DNA of 25,644 nt from NCBI GenBank assembly GCA_002478885.1, contig DLKC01000102.1:1-25644 (forward strand). The letters are read 5' to 3'. Below the pieces are notes generated by a model. The model did no database searches, had not been told where the DNA came from, and was given only the letters and a program-made list of their open reading frames with translations. Within the stretch, counting starts at the first letter, position 1; each line of letters begins with the position of its first letter. This DNA is from Chitinophagaceae bacterium UBA7600 (GTDB taxonomy: Bacteria > Bacteroidota > Bacteroidia > Chitinophagales > Chitinophagaceae). Positions 1-7,742 of this stretch are shown here, in pieces. A program made the position numbers and the translations under genes.

Positions 1-2
1 CT

Positions 3-1835
3 ACAGCAACAGGTGGCACTGCGCCGTTTACTTATTCCATTGATGGCATAAGCTTCGTAAACAGCAATGTCTTCAACGGCCTGGCTGCAGGGTCTTACAC
101 AGTCTCTGTGAAAGATGTAAACGGTTGTATCAACAGCACCGTTTCTGTCATTAACAATATCTCTGCCCCTACCATTACGGGAATAGCTTCACCTGCTACC
201 TGCAATGCGAGCAATGGTGTCATAATTGCCACACCTAATGGCGGAACTCCTCCATTTAGTTATTCAATTAATGGCACCAGTTTCCAGTCCGGAAACAGTT
301 TCACCGGTCTGCCGGCAGGTGCTTACACGGTGACAATTAAAGATGCAAACGGATGTAGCAATAGTACTAACATCAATATCAATAATTCTTCGGGGCCAAG
401 TATAAGCGCTACAGCTACAGCAGCAACCTGCAATGGCAATAATGGCAGCATAACAGCGATCGCATTCGGAGGCGCACCACCATTTACTTATTCAATCGAT
501 GGCATTCATTTTCAGCAGTCTGCCATTTTCAGCACAATACCTGCAGGTAGCTATACTATAAGTGTAAAAGATGCAAATAGTTGTATCAATTCAACCGCTG
601 TTACTGTGAACGGAGGCACCGGGCCATCACTCAGCACAACTGCAACGGCTTCATCCTGCAGCATTAACAATGGAAGCATTTCAGCCACAGCATTAGGTGG
701 CACGACACCCTTTAGCTATTCTATAGACGGTATTAATTTTCAAACTGGCAATTCTTTCAACACACTCGCGGCAGGTACTTACACTATTACCGTTAAAGAT
801 GCCAACGGGTGTACTGCTGTTTCGCCGGTAACCGTTGCAACAATTAACGCAGTAGCAGTCAATGCCGGCAACGACATCACTATCTGCGAAGGCACCAGCA
901 GCAAAATCGCCGCATCGTCAGATGGCAGCACTTTCTCCTGGTCGCCGGCCGATGGGCTTAGCGATCCTTTCCAACTCAATCCTTATGTTTCACCAAAAAC
1001 AAACACCACATATGTTCTTACGGCGCACAATGGAACCTGTACCAAAACAGACACCCTAAACGTGGCAGTAAATCCTGCACCAGTTCCTTATGCGGGTCCT
1101 GACACCTCAGTCTGCCCAGGTAACACACTGCAACTGCAGGGAAACAATGGTATGCAATATACCTGGCTGCCGCCAGCCTTCCTGTCAAATGCAAATGCAC
1201 CCAATCCTTATATCATCGATCTCCCCGGAAGTATTACTTACTACCTAAGCGTCATCGACGCCAATGGTTGCCGTTCGTTACGCAGCGATACAATTCATAT
1301 TACACTAATGCCACCGCCAAAAGTTTTTGCAGGCAACGACACCAGCATTGCAATGGGGCAACCAGTTCAGTTGAATGCCATAGACGTCAACAACACTGGG
1401 TTTACAACATATACATGGGCGCCACCGTATAAGCTCAGCGACGCCCATATTCAAAACCCTGTTACAACTACCGATAAAGAAACGGTGTATGCAGTAACTG
1501 CCACTACGCCGCAGCACTGCACTGCCACCGACTATATCAGCATCAGGGTGTACCGTGGCCCCGATATTTATGTACCAACTGGCTTCACACCAAATGGTGA
1601 CGGGCTAAATGATGTGGAGCGCGCTATTCCTGTTGGCATCAAAGAATTTAAATTCTTTAACATCTACAGCCGTTATGGCGAGCTCGTGTTTACCACTGCC
1701 GATCCATCAAGAGGATGGGACGGCTACTATAAAGGTGTGAGGCAAGCACCCGGAACTTATGTATGGCAAACAGAAGGCATCGGCTACGATGGTAAGGTTA
1801 TCTTCAGAAAAGGAACTGTTGTTTTAATAAGATAA
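3..1835 (+). CDS. SprB-repeat cell-surface protein with T9SS type B (gliding motility-associated) C-terminal domain, 5' truncated
   Basis: The reading frame is open from base 3, so the gene starts upstream of the window; 610 residues are visible. It begins with part of a SprB-like repeat, followed by three complete repeats of exactly 76 residues (DNA 168-395, 396-623, 624-851). Each carries a GG-x-PF-[ST]YSI-[DN]G block and ends in a KDANGC-like block. Three PKD/Ig-like modules follow (about 852-1545), each opening with an AGxD motif and containing a YTW or FSW strand. The C-terminus has the PTGFTPNGDGLND signature, a YxRYGELVF stretch, a GWDG motif and a final strand, which is the CHU_C/type B sorting domain of T9SS cargo. 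Such proteins are exported through the outer membrane and attached to or released from the surface; roles in adhesion or gliding are usual for the family. The specific ligand is unknown. Confidence 0.93.
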   Translation, partial: TATGGTAPFTYSIDGISFVNSNVFNGLAAGSYTVSVKDVNGCINSTVSVINNISAPTITGIASPATCNASNGVIIATPNGGTPPFSYSINGTSFQSGNSFTGLPAGAYTVTIKDANGCSNSTNININNSSGPSISATATAATCNGNNGSITAIAFGGAPPFTYSIDGIHFQQSAIFSTIPAGSYTISVKDANSCINSTAVTVNGGTGPSLSTTATASSCSINNGSISATALGGTTPFSYSIDGINFQTGNSFNTLAAGTYTITVKDANGCTAVSPVTVATINAVAVNAGNDITICEGTSSKIAASSDGSTFSWSPADGLSDPFQLNPYVSPKTNTTYVLTAHNGTCTKTDTLNVAVNPAPVPYAGPDTSVCPGNTLQLQGNNGMQYTWLPPAFLSNANAPNPYIIDLPGSITYYLSVIDANGCRSLRSDTIHITLMPPPKVFAGNDTSIAMGQPVQLNAIDVNNTGFTTYTWAPPYKLSDAHIQNPVTTTDKETVYAVTATTPQHCTATDYISIRVYRGPDIYVPTGFTPNGDGLNDVERAIPVGIKEFKFFNIYSRYGELVFTTADPSRGWDGYYKGVRQAPGTYVWQTEGIGYDGKVIFRKGTVVLIR

Positions 1836-1846
1836 TATCTGTGGTC

Positions 1847-2060
1847 CCGGCAGCAGTGTAAGTGGCATCGCCTGTTGCGTCTCACTCTTGTGCTTTCCCA
1901 CAATTTGCAAGCGGTATTTAATGCAGCACTATAGCGCTGCATTTTGCTTTAACAACATAGAGTTTTGTCTTAGTAAGGTTTAAACGCCTGTTGTTGCCAC
2001 GCATGTAGAAAGTACAAGAGTGCGACGCAAGAAAAGCTTAATTGAAATACCTTAGCTGGG
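1847..2060. repeat. Dispersed palindromic repeat, copy A (full, with the longest central loop)
   Basis: The left arm starts at CCGG (1847-1850) and has the 17-bp core TTGCGTCTCACTCTTGT at 1875-1891. The right arm has the reverse-complement core at 2014-2030 (one mismatch to the left core) and ends in a decayed AGCTGGG (2054-2060), where other copies have AGCCGGG. The left CCGG-to-core offset is 28 bp, the same as in copies B and C. The right arm ends only 12 bp before the ATG of the SDR gene. A TACCTTAG at 2048-2055, loosely like the Bacteroidota -7 box, lies inside it, so this copy may contribute to that gene's promoter (inference). Confidence 0.85.
1920..1950 (+). terminator. Hairpin terminator-like structure in the loop of repeat A
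   Basis: An 8-bp perfect stem (AATGCAGC at 1920-1927 with GCTGCATT at 1936-1943), an 8-nt loop and a following T-rich run (TTTTGCTTT) resemble an intrinsic terminator for the adhesin gene ending at 1835. The T run is interrupted, so strength is uncertain. It sits in the central loop of palindromic repeat A. Confidence 0.5.
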
Positions 2061-2072
2061 AAAACGAAAAAA

Positions 2073-2762
2073 ATGAAAACCGCAATCGTAACAGGTGCCA
2101 GTGGAAATATGGGCCAGGCTGTTGTAAAAAAATTTATTGACGAAGGTTATAAAGTTATTGGAACGGTTATGCCCAACGATCCGGTTCCGATGGACTTTCC
2201 CGAAGACAGACTCGACAAAGTTATTGTTGACCTGATGAATGAATACGATGCGCAGCAATTCGTGGAAACTATTGTTACAAAATACGGCAGCATCAATGCT
2301 GTTGTGCTCACCGTTGGAGGTTTTGCAATGAACGATATCGCTTCAACAAAAACCAGCGACATAAGTAAACAATACAAACTGAATTTCGAAACGGCATACA
2401 ACGTTGCTCGACCCGCTTTTGTGCAAATGCTTAAACAAAACAGCGGCAGAATTTTCATGGTCGGCTCAAGGCCTGGCATAGACATGAAGAACAGCAAAGG
2501 CATGGTAGCCTATGGATTGGCCAAGTCGCTTATCTTTCGCCTTGCTGAACTGATGAATGATGAAGCAAAAGGAACCGATGTTGTTACAAGTGTGATTGTT
2601 CCCAGCACCATCGACACTCCCCCTAACCGAAAAACCATGCCAGATGCGGACTTTAGCACATGGGTGCAACCTGCACAGATTGCTGACGCAATTTATTTTT
2701 ATTGCACAGCTCAGGCATCCTGTGTGAGAGAACCAATTATAAAAGTCTATAACAACGCATAA
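2073..2762 (+). CDS. Short-chain dehydrogenase/reductase (SDR) family protein
   Basis: This 229-residue protein is a classical-length SDR, a cytosolic NAD(P)-dependent oxidoreductase with a Rossmann fold. The dinucleotide-binding motif TGASGNMG is at residues 7-14. The catalytic tetrad can be read as Asn104, Ser132, Tyr147 and Lys151 (YGLAK motif), so it looks active. No Arg directly follows the glycine motif, so cofactor preference cannot be called. The ATG at 2073 directly precedes the first strand (KTAIVTG) and has only a weak purine-rich leader. It is the first of three closely packed genes (9 bp to the next). The substrate is unknown. The fold is certain; the reaction is not. Confidence 0.9.
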   Translation: MKTAIVTGASGNMGQAVVKKFIDEGYKVIGTVMPNDPVPMDFPEDRLDKVIVDLMNEYDAQQFVETIVTKYGSINAVVLTVGGFAMNDIASTKTSDISKQYKLNFETAYNVARPAFVQMLKQNSGRIFMVGSRPGIDMKNSKGMVAYGLAKSLIFRLAELMNDEAKGTDVVTSVIVPSTIDTPPNRKTMPDADFSTWVQPAQIADAIYFYCTAQASCVREPIIKVYNNA

Positions 2763-2771
2763 AATTTCTGT

Positions 2772-3221
2772 ATGCTTTTAGAAAATCTCGAACTCCTTTT
2801 TGCACGTGACCTGGAAAAATTAAAAACGGAGATCAGTAGTTATAAAGATGAAAACAATCTTTGGCAAATAAGAGCCGGCATTTTAAATTCAGGCGGTAAC
2901 CTTGCCTTGCATTTAGTGGGTAACCTGAAACACTTTGTGGGGCTTGTGCTTGGTGAATTTTCTTATTCAAGAGAAAGAGACAAAGAGTTCAGCAACAAAA
3001 ATATTCCCGTTGCAGACATCATCCGATCGATTGATGAAACCATAACGGTGGTAACTGCCACATTGAGCAAGCTTACTCATGATGATATCGCCAGGATCTA
3101 CCCGCAAAAACCCTTGGGGACTGAAATGACTACTGCGAATTTTTTGTTGCATCTTTATGCTCATTTGAATTATCATCTTGGACAGATCAATTATCACCGG
3201 AGAATTGTAGAAGCGAATTAA
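2772..3221 (+). CDS. DinB-like (DUF1572-type) four-helix protein
   Basis: This 149-residue, mostly helical protein has the hallmarks of the DinB/YfiT superfamily. An HLVGNLKHF block near residue 47 and a C-terminal HLYAHLNYHLGQINYHRR block supply the histidines expected for the metal-binding triad of this superfamily. Known members include bacillithiol- and mycothiol-dependent transferases and metal-dependent hydrolases, while many remain uncharacterised. The gene begins 9 bp after the SDR stop and ends 27 bp before the Fe-S protein, so the three are probably co-transcribed. Its role may be tied to the neighbouring redox enzymes, perhaps as a thiol transferase, but that is inference. Confidence 0.8.
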   Translation: MLLENLELLFARDLEKLKTEISSYKDENNLWQIRAGILNSGGNLALHLVGNLKHFVGLVLGEFSYSRERDKEFSNKNIPVADIIRSIDETITVVTATLSKLTHDDIARIYPQKPLGTEMTTANFLLHLYAHLNYHLGQINYHRRIVEAN

Positions 3222-3248
3222 CTATTCACTTAATTAAACCAACAAATC

Positions 3249-4196
3249 ATGCAAGCGGCTTCAACATCGCCACCCGCATTTAGATGGGATGACTGGTACC
3301 AATCTGTTGGTGGCAGAACCATTAAGATCGCAGAAGTGGATGAAATTCTTAACCAGATAAAGACCTTTCAGTATCCAAACTTTCACGGCGAAACCAATCC
3401 GCAACAAACTGTTTTTGAAAGCATTGCTGAAGCATCTGCCGATATAAAACAAAAAGCCTTCGCCCTTGGCGCAGATGAGGTGGGCATTGCGGAAATTGAA
3501 CCAGGCGATATTTACCAGGGCCGTGAAGTGAATGAAAAGTTCGCGATCGTTGTAGGGCAAAAAATGTTATGGCGCAGTTTCCAGGAGGTACCTTCTCACG
3601 AATCTGCTATTGAATGTTTAAGAATTTATTTTTCGCTGGGCGAAGTTGTTATTAACCTGGCCAGTTATATCCGCAGTCTAGGTTATGACTGCACGGTGGA
3701 ACACCCGATAGGCGACAGTGATGTGCTGCATGTTCCGTTAGCTTTAAAAGCAGGTTTTGGCGAGTTGGGCCGGCATGGCTCTATCATTCACCCGAAAATG
3801 GGCCCGTTGTTTCGTCTTGGAAGCGTCATCACAAGCATGCCCTTGCAAATCGATCATCCCATCGATGCAGGCATAGCGGCTTTCTGTGATAACTGCAAAG
3901 CGTGCCGCATATATTGTCCCGCCAAAGCAATACCGGATGAACGTTCGGTGGAAGCCGGCAAAGACCATCTCGGCAATTACCGCTACAAGGTTGACACTGG
4001 CAAGTGCTTTCCCTATTTTGCAAAACACAATTATTGTTCAGCCTGCCTGCCTGTTTGCGTGTACAATCATAAAGAATGGGCTAAAGATTTTGAAGGGCAT
4101 CAAACAAAACTTTTTCCTGCAGTTGCGTTGAAAGAACCACCGCCAACAACCGACCCTGACATACCAAAACATTGGTATCCGAAATTCAAGAGATAA
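3249..4196 (+). CDS. Two-[4Fe-4S] cluster protein related to epoxyqueuosine reductase/reductive dehalogenase
   Basis: This is a 315-residue predicted redox protein. Residues 163-199 (LALKAGFGELGRHG..HPKMGP..RLGSVIT) match the corrinoid-site region conserved in QueG and reductive dehalogenases. Two ferredoxin-type cysteine sets follow. Cys213, Cys216, Cys219 and Cys223-Pro form a classic CxxCxxCxxxCP. Cys253, Cys263, Cys266 and Cys270 form the second set. By family knowledge such proteins bind two 4Fe-4S clusters and often cobalamin. No Tat or Sec signal is seen, so it is probably cytosolic, unlike respiratory dehalogenases. QueG proper also has C-terminal HEAT-like repeats, which are absent here, so queuosine biosynthesis is unlikely. 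It is the last gene of the SDR-DinB operon; an electron-transfer or reductive role on a small molecule is inferred. Confidence 0.8.
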   Translation: MQAASTSPPAFRWDDWYQSVGGRTIKIAEVDEILNQIKTFQYPNFHGETNPQQTVFESIAEASADIKQKAFALGADEVGIAEIEPGDIYQGREVNEKFAIVVGQKMLWRSFQEVPSHESAIECLRIYFSLGEVVINLASYIRSLGYDCTVEHPIGDSDVLHVPLALKAGFGELGRHGSIIHPKMGPLFRLGSVITSMPLQIDHPIDAGIAAFCDNCKACRIYCPAKAIPDERSVEAGKDHLGNYRYKVDTGKCFPYFAKHNYCSACLPVCVYNHKEWAKDFEGHQTKLFPAVALKEPPPTTDPDIPKHWYPKFKR

Positions 4197-4226
4197 GTTG
4201 CATAAGTGATAATATATTTTTGATTA

Positions 4227-4404
4227 CCGGCTTTGATACGCGTAGCATCGCCTGTTGCGTCGCACACTTGTGCCATTGGTTAAAAATGGAAACGAACAAC
4301 AGTACCACTCCGCTTCATCCGGCCTTTTTGGCTTATGGCTACTGATTTGCAGATTGAAGTACAAGAGTGCGACGCAAGAAAGCTTCTTGTTATTCAAAAG
4401 CCGG
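4227..4404. repeat. Dispersed palindromic repeat, copy B (full, well preserved)
   Basis: Left terminus CCGGCTTT (4227-4234), then GCATCGCCTG and core TTGCGTCGCACACTTGT (4255-4271). An 89-nt central region follows. The right core ACAAGAGTGCGACGCAA is at 4361-4377, and AAAGCCGG ends the copy at 4404. The two cores pair with one mismatch. It fills the gap between two convergent genes. Confidence 0.9.
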
Positions 4405-4416
4405 GTTCAAAAAAGA

Positions 4417-4962
4417 CTACAGGTCTAAAACCATATCGTGGTTGTCCTTTCCGTCGTGCCAGAAAGAACCAATGCGTTTAAATCCATGTTTCTCATAAAA
4501 GTGAACCGCTCTTTTATTGCCCGCCTGAACACCACCCCATAATAAGACCTGCTTGTATTTTTTACGCCTGAGATCGTCGAGAATAACCTGGAACATTGCT
4601 GTACCCAAACCACTGTTTTGCCATGCGTCGAGCACAGAAGGCGCGAAGGTAGCGGTACAACCGTAATCGAAGAATTGCTGCTCTTCGCCCAGCCTTATTG
4701 CATCCCATTCTATCAGTCCGTGCTTTACCAGCATATAAGAAATAATATTGTCGTTGTGCAATGCAACATACCTTATTATATCGTCGTCGTCGATACGTTT
4801 ACAAATTTGTTCAACGGTGCTACGGTCGAAAGGATGCGGCCCAAATCTTGATTTGCTTTCGACAGAAAGCGCTGTGAGATAATTCGCAAGCAGGCCGGCA
4901 TCATCTTTTTGAAGACACCTGACAATAATATTTTCACCATTTTTGAGCAGTATATTTTTCAT
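4417..4962 (-). CDS. GNAT family N-acetyltransferase
   Basis: This 181-residue protein has the GNAT fold: a typical opening strand with IIVRCLQKDDAGLL, the acetyl-CoA pyrophosphate-binding loop QNSGLGTA at residues 115-122 (Q-x-x-G-x-G motif A), and motif B NKRAVHFYEKHGFKRIG near residues 149-165. It would transfer an acyl group from acyl-CoA to an amine of an unidentified substrate. The start is supported by a perfect Bacteroidota -7 box 17-24 bp upstream. The gene is divergent from the 5210 gene and convergent with the Fe-S gene across repeat B. Family certain, substrate unknown. Confidence 0.9.
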   Translation of the reverse strand: MKNILLKNGENIIVRCLQKDDAGLLANYLTALSVESKSRFGPHPFDRSTVEQICKRIDDDDIIRYVALHNDNIISYMLVKHGLIEWDAIRLGEEQQFFDYGCTATFAPSVLDAWQNSGLGTAMFQVILDDLRRKKYKQVLLWGGVQAGNKRAVHFYEKHGFKRIGSFWHDGKDNHDMVLDL

Positions 4963-4978
4963 ACAGCAGCTATTGCTA

Positions 4979-4986
4979 CAAATTTA
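4979..4986 (-). promoter_or_regulatory. Bacteroidota -7 promoter box (TAAATTTG) for the GNAT gene
   Basis: On the minus strand the octamer TAAATTTG matches TAnnTTTG fully and would place transcription about 10 nt before the ATG at 4962. A clear -33 TTG is not seen about 20 bp upstream, so this rests on the -7 box and its position. Confidence 0.5.
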
Positions 4987-5183
4987 ATTCGATACGTTGA
5001 TAACGGTTCTAAAAGACACGTCTGCTTATTGCAGTAGCTACAATTTAAGGTGCAGTTGAATGAATTAACTGTAAAGTGCCATTTACTTGTTATTAAATTC
5101 ACCAGGAAAAATGGGACTATAATAACAAAATCAAAAAATTAAACAGGAAACAATAATTGCAATTTGCTTACATTTAATTTCTT

Positions 5184-5191
5184 TATTTCAG
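5184..5191 (+). promoter_or_regulatory. Possible -7 box (TATTTCAG) for the sugar isomerase-like gene
   Basis: An imperfect TAnnTTTG-like octamer lies 17 bp after a TTTG (5163-5166) and 18 bp before the ATG at 5210. The rest of the divergent gap (4963-5209) is AT-rich and shows no gene and no copy of the dispersed repeat. Weak call. Confidence 0.3.
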
Positions 5192-5209
5192 CATAATAAA
5201 AATCTTGCC

Positions 5210-6127
5210 ATGAACTATTCCAGAAGAAAATTTTTGAAGACCGGGGCGCTCACAGCTGCGGGTGCGGCGCTGGCCTCTAATAGTCTTTTAGCTTTTAAAA
5301 AGCAGGGCCATATTGTGGGTGTGCAGTTGTACTCAGTAAGGGACGACATGAAAAAAGATCCATCAGGCACATTAAAAAAGGTGAGTGAGATGGGTTATAA
5401 ATACGTGGAGCACGCCAACTATATTGATCGTAAGTTTTATGGCTATTCCGCCACCGACTTTAAAAAGTTACTTGACGATCTTGGTCTTCAGATGAAGAGC
5501 GGGCACACGGTTATGGGCAAAGCACATTGGGATGAATCGAAAAAAGATTTTACCGATGCCTGGAAATATACCGTTGAAGATGCTGCAACCTGTGGCCAGC
5601 AATATGTAATAAGCCCTTGGCTCGATGATAGCTACCGCAAAACAACCGACGATCTCAAACGTTACATGGAAGTCTTTAACAAGAGTGGGGAACTATGCAA
5701 AAAGTCAGGCATGAAATTCGGCTATCACAACCACGATTTTGAATTCAGCCAAAAGCTTGATGGTGTAAAAGTTTTTGATTTGATTTTACAGAACACAGAC
5801 CCCGCACTTGTAGCTCAACAGCTCGACATCGGCAATATGTATCACGCCGGTGGCATCGCGCTTGATATTATGAAACAATATCCTGGTCGTTTCGAATTGA
5901 TGCACGTAAAAGACGAAATAAAAACGACCGGTGCAGGTGAAATGGGCGGACAGTATGAAAGCACCATTCTTGGCAAAGGTGTTATCCCCGTAAAAGAAGT
6001 AATCGATCTTGGAAAAAAATCAGGGGGTACTACCCAGTTTATTATCGAACAGGAATCTTACCAGGGTATGGCACCTGTTGATTGCATTAAACAGGACCTC
6101 GAAATAATGAAAGGCTGGAAATACTAG
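5210..6127 (+). CDS. Tat-exported sugar phosphate isomerase/epimerase family (AP endonuclease 2-like TIM barrel) protein
   Basis: This 305-residue protein opens with a twin-arginine signal peptide: SRRKFLK at residues 4-10, then an alanine-rich hydrophobic stretch to about residue 28. Export folded to the periplasm is therefore likely. The mature part is a xylose isomerase-like TIM barrel. Candidate metal ligands and catalytic residues sit in the usual places: the GYHNHDFEF block (171-179), Asp206 in QLDIGN, His232 in LMHVKDE and Glu280 in FIIEQE. Periplasmic members are common in Bacteroidota near sugar-degradation genes and may isomerise, epimerise or oxidise sugars or inositols; some relatives work with GFO/IDH oxidoreductases. 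No such partner is nearby. The substrate cannot be named. A strong terminator follows. Confidence 0.88.
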   Translation: MNYSRRKFLKTGALTAAGAALASNSLLAFKKQGHIVGVQLYSVRDDMKKDPSGTLKKVSEMGYKYVEHANYIDRKFYGYSATDFKKLLDDLGLQMKSGHTVMGKAHWDESKKDFTDAWKYTVEDAATCGQQYVISPWLDDSYRKTTDDLKRYMEVFNKSGELCKKSGMKFGYHNHDFEFSQKLDGVKVFDLILQNTDPALVAQQLDIGNMYHAGGIALDIMKQYPGRFELMHVKDEIKTTGAGEMGGQYESTILGKGVIPVKEVIDLGKKSGGTTQFIIEQESYQGMAPVDCIKQDLEIMKGWKY

Positions 6128-6144
6128 TCAACCAATTTGTTTTT

Positions 6145-6177
6145 AAAAAAAGCTCCATACTGTTGTGGAGCTTTTTT
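6145..6177. terminator. Bidirectional intrinsic terminator between convergent genes
   Basis: The perfect stem AGCTCCA (6151-6157) / TGGAGCT (6166-6172) has an 8-nt loop and is flanked by A runs on the left and T runs on the right. It can therefore stop transcription from both the isomerase-like gene and the exporter gene. Confidence 0.9.
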
Positions 6178-6193
6178 ATGTTCAATATTTAGG

Positions 6194-7402
6194 CTAAATA
6201 ACTTTCCTTCTTACAATAACACGGTTGCCCGATATAAGCACGATAAAGGCGGTAAGCGTGCTTATCGCCATCACTTCTGCCATTGGTAAAGCCGTGTGAT
6301 CATTCAATACGCTTACCATCGCAGAAGATAAAGTACCAATACCTAATTGAATAGACCCGAGTAAAGCCGATGCGCTACCGGCGTTCTTTGTAAACGGAGC
6401 AAGCGACAAAGCGGAGGAATTAGGAAAAATAAAACCCTGGCAACAAAGAAAAACAAAAATGAGGGCAATGGTTCCGTACACATTAAGCATGTTCAATATA
6501 GTTGCAACAAACAACACAAGCCCTGTCATAGACTGGCAGAAAGCTGCGACGCGGATTATTTGCTCACTCCGGTAGGTACGCAATAACAGGCTGTTCAGCT
6601 GGCTGCAGGTGATCAGTCCGCCGGCAATAGTTGCAAATATCCATCCGTATCCCCGTTCTGAAACCTTGTATAACTCCATAAACACGTAAGGCGAGCCTGC
6701 TATGTAAGCATACAAGCCTGCAGAAGCCGCAGCACCGGTTAATGAGTAGGTCAGAAATTGTGGCTCTTTCAATACTGTATAAAAATTACTTAAGATCGGC
6801 GCCGGCTTTAACGAAAGCGTTATATCTGCCGCCCTGCCGTCGGGCATTATAAACCAGGCCGCAGTTAATATTCCACAACCCATAAGCGCCAGCAGAATAA
6901 AAATATAATGCCAGCCGAGTGCTGTTGTAATATATCCACCAAGTGTTGGTGCAATTATCGGCGACACACCTATCACCAACATCAACAAAGCGAACACTTT
7001 TGCATTCTCTTCAACAGGGAAAATATCTCTCACAAGTGCACGTGCGGCAACCATGCCCGAACAGCCTCCCAACGCCTGGAAGAGGCGTAAACCAATAAGC
7101 AGATGAACACTGTTCGCGAAAACACAACCCAGCGATGCAACGATATAAATAACAAGCCCTGCAAACAATGGCTTCTTGCGTCCAAAGCGGTCGAGCAAGG
7201 GCCCGTAGATCAACTGGCCCGCAGAAATACCAATGAAAAAACTGGACAAAGAAAGCGACACCGTAGCTACATCTGTCTTAAGGTCTTTTGCAATGGCGGG
7301 AAAACCCGGAAGGTACATATCAATAGAAAAAGGACCGATAGCGCTCAGCAAACCTAAAATAAGTATGAGTAAGAATTTCTGTTTGCCTTTCATTACATCC
7401 AT
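6194..7402 (-). CDS. Bcr/CflA-type multidrug MFS exporter
   Basis: About 402 residues form a 12-helix major facilitator of the inner membrane. The DMYLPGFPAIA block at the end of helix 1, GQLIYGPLLDRFGRKKPL after helix 2 (MFS motif A), and RALVRDIF after helix 4 are characteristic of the Bcr/CflA drug:proton antiporter subfamily, whose members expel bicyclomycin, chloramphenicol-like drugs or sulfonamides. The actual substrate is unknown. An in-frame TTG at 7414 opens a longer frame, but a good promoter predicts transcription starting around 7413, so I prefer the ATG at 7402, or the second ATG at 7393 that gives MKGKQKF. It stands alone, convergent with the isomerase-like gene. Confidence 0.92.
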   Translation of the reverse strand: MDVMKGKQKFLLILILGLLSAIGPFSIDMYLPGFPAIAKDLKTDVATVSLSLSSFFIGISAGQLIYGPLLDRFGRKKPLFAGLVIYIVASLGCVFANSVHLLIGLRLFQALGGCSGMVAARALVRDIFPVEENAKVFALLMLVIGVSPIIAPTLGGYITTALGWHYIFILLALMGCGILTAAWFIMPDGRAADITLSLKPAPILSNFYTVLKEPQFLTYSLTGAAASAGLYAYIAGSPYVFMELYKVSERGYGWIFATIAGGLITCSQLNSLLLRTYRSEQIIRVAAFCQSMTGLVLFVATILNMLNVYGTIALIFVFLCCQGFIFPNSSALSLAPFTKNAGSASALLGSIQLGIGTLSSAMVSVLNDHTALPMAEVMAISTLTAFIVLISGNRVIVRRKVI

Positions 7403-7419
7403 TGCTTTAAACAAAAGTT

Positions 7420-7447
7420 CAAAAGTAAATATTATTCAGCTTTCAAT
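7420..7447 (-). promoter_or_regulatory. Bacteroidota-type promoter for the MFS gene
   Basis: On the minus strand TACTTTTG (7420-7427) matches the -7 consensus TAnnTTTG exactly, and a TTG (7444-7446) lies 16 bp upstream in the -33 position. The predicted start near 7413 leaves a short leader and decides against the TTG start codon at 7414. Confidence 0.55.
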
Positions 7448-7507
7448 ATGTTTAGTTTAGCATATAGGTTTGCGCCTGTGGGCCATTATGTGATAAATTA
7501 TTGGGGG

Positions 7508-7688
7508 GCCGGCTTTAGCAACAGCATCAGCTTAACTTGCGTCGCACACTTGTGCTGCAAAACAAAGTGCGTCAATAAAGCCCCGGTAAAACGCGTCTGT
7601 TTATGTTCATCCGATCATGCTTGCTGATACTTATACTTCAGTAAAAGTGTGCGACGCAACAGGCGATGACATTTATATAAAAGCCGGG
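7508..7688. repeat. Dispersed palindromic repeat, copy C (full, well preserved)
   Basis: Left terminus GCCGGCTTT (7508-7516) and core TTGCGTCGCACACTTGT (7537-7553). The central region is 89 nt, exactly as in copy B. The right core AAAAGTGTGCGACGCAA is at 7643-7659, followed by CAGGCGATG and the terminus AAAGCCGGG (7680-7688). CCGG-to-core offsets are 28 bp on both sides. It lies between the promoter of the MFS gene and the 3' end of the secreted protein gene. Confidence 0.9.
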
Positions 7689-7690
7689 AA

Positions 7691-7718
7691 CAAAATACCT
7701 GTCCTTCGAAGAACAGGT
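7691..7718 (-). terminator. Probable terminator of the large secreted protein gene
   Basis: On the minus strand, a stem of ACCTGT with ACAGGT (7697-7702 / 7713-7718) is followed by ATTTTG. It lies 25 bp after the stop codon at 7743. The T run is short, so efficiency is doubtful. Confidence 0.45.
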
Positions 7719-7742
7719 TTGCAGAAGTTAAAACACACTTCG

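Noticed and set aside
1864..1881. TGGCAT..TTGC in the left arm of repeat A looks like a sigma-54 promoter
   Set aside because: The GG-to-GC spacing is one base too long, and the same sequence is simply part of the repeat arm in copies that do not face a gene start.
1847..2060. The palindromic repeats as a CRISPR array
   Set aside because: The repeats are dispersed over 22 kb, inverted in pairs, without regular spacers, and there are no cas genes.
4227..4404. Insertion sequence or transposase remnant in the repeats
   Set aside because: The 89-nt centres contain no coding capacity and no flanking target duplication is seen, so I call them repeats, not insertion sequences.
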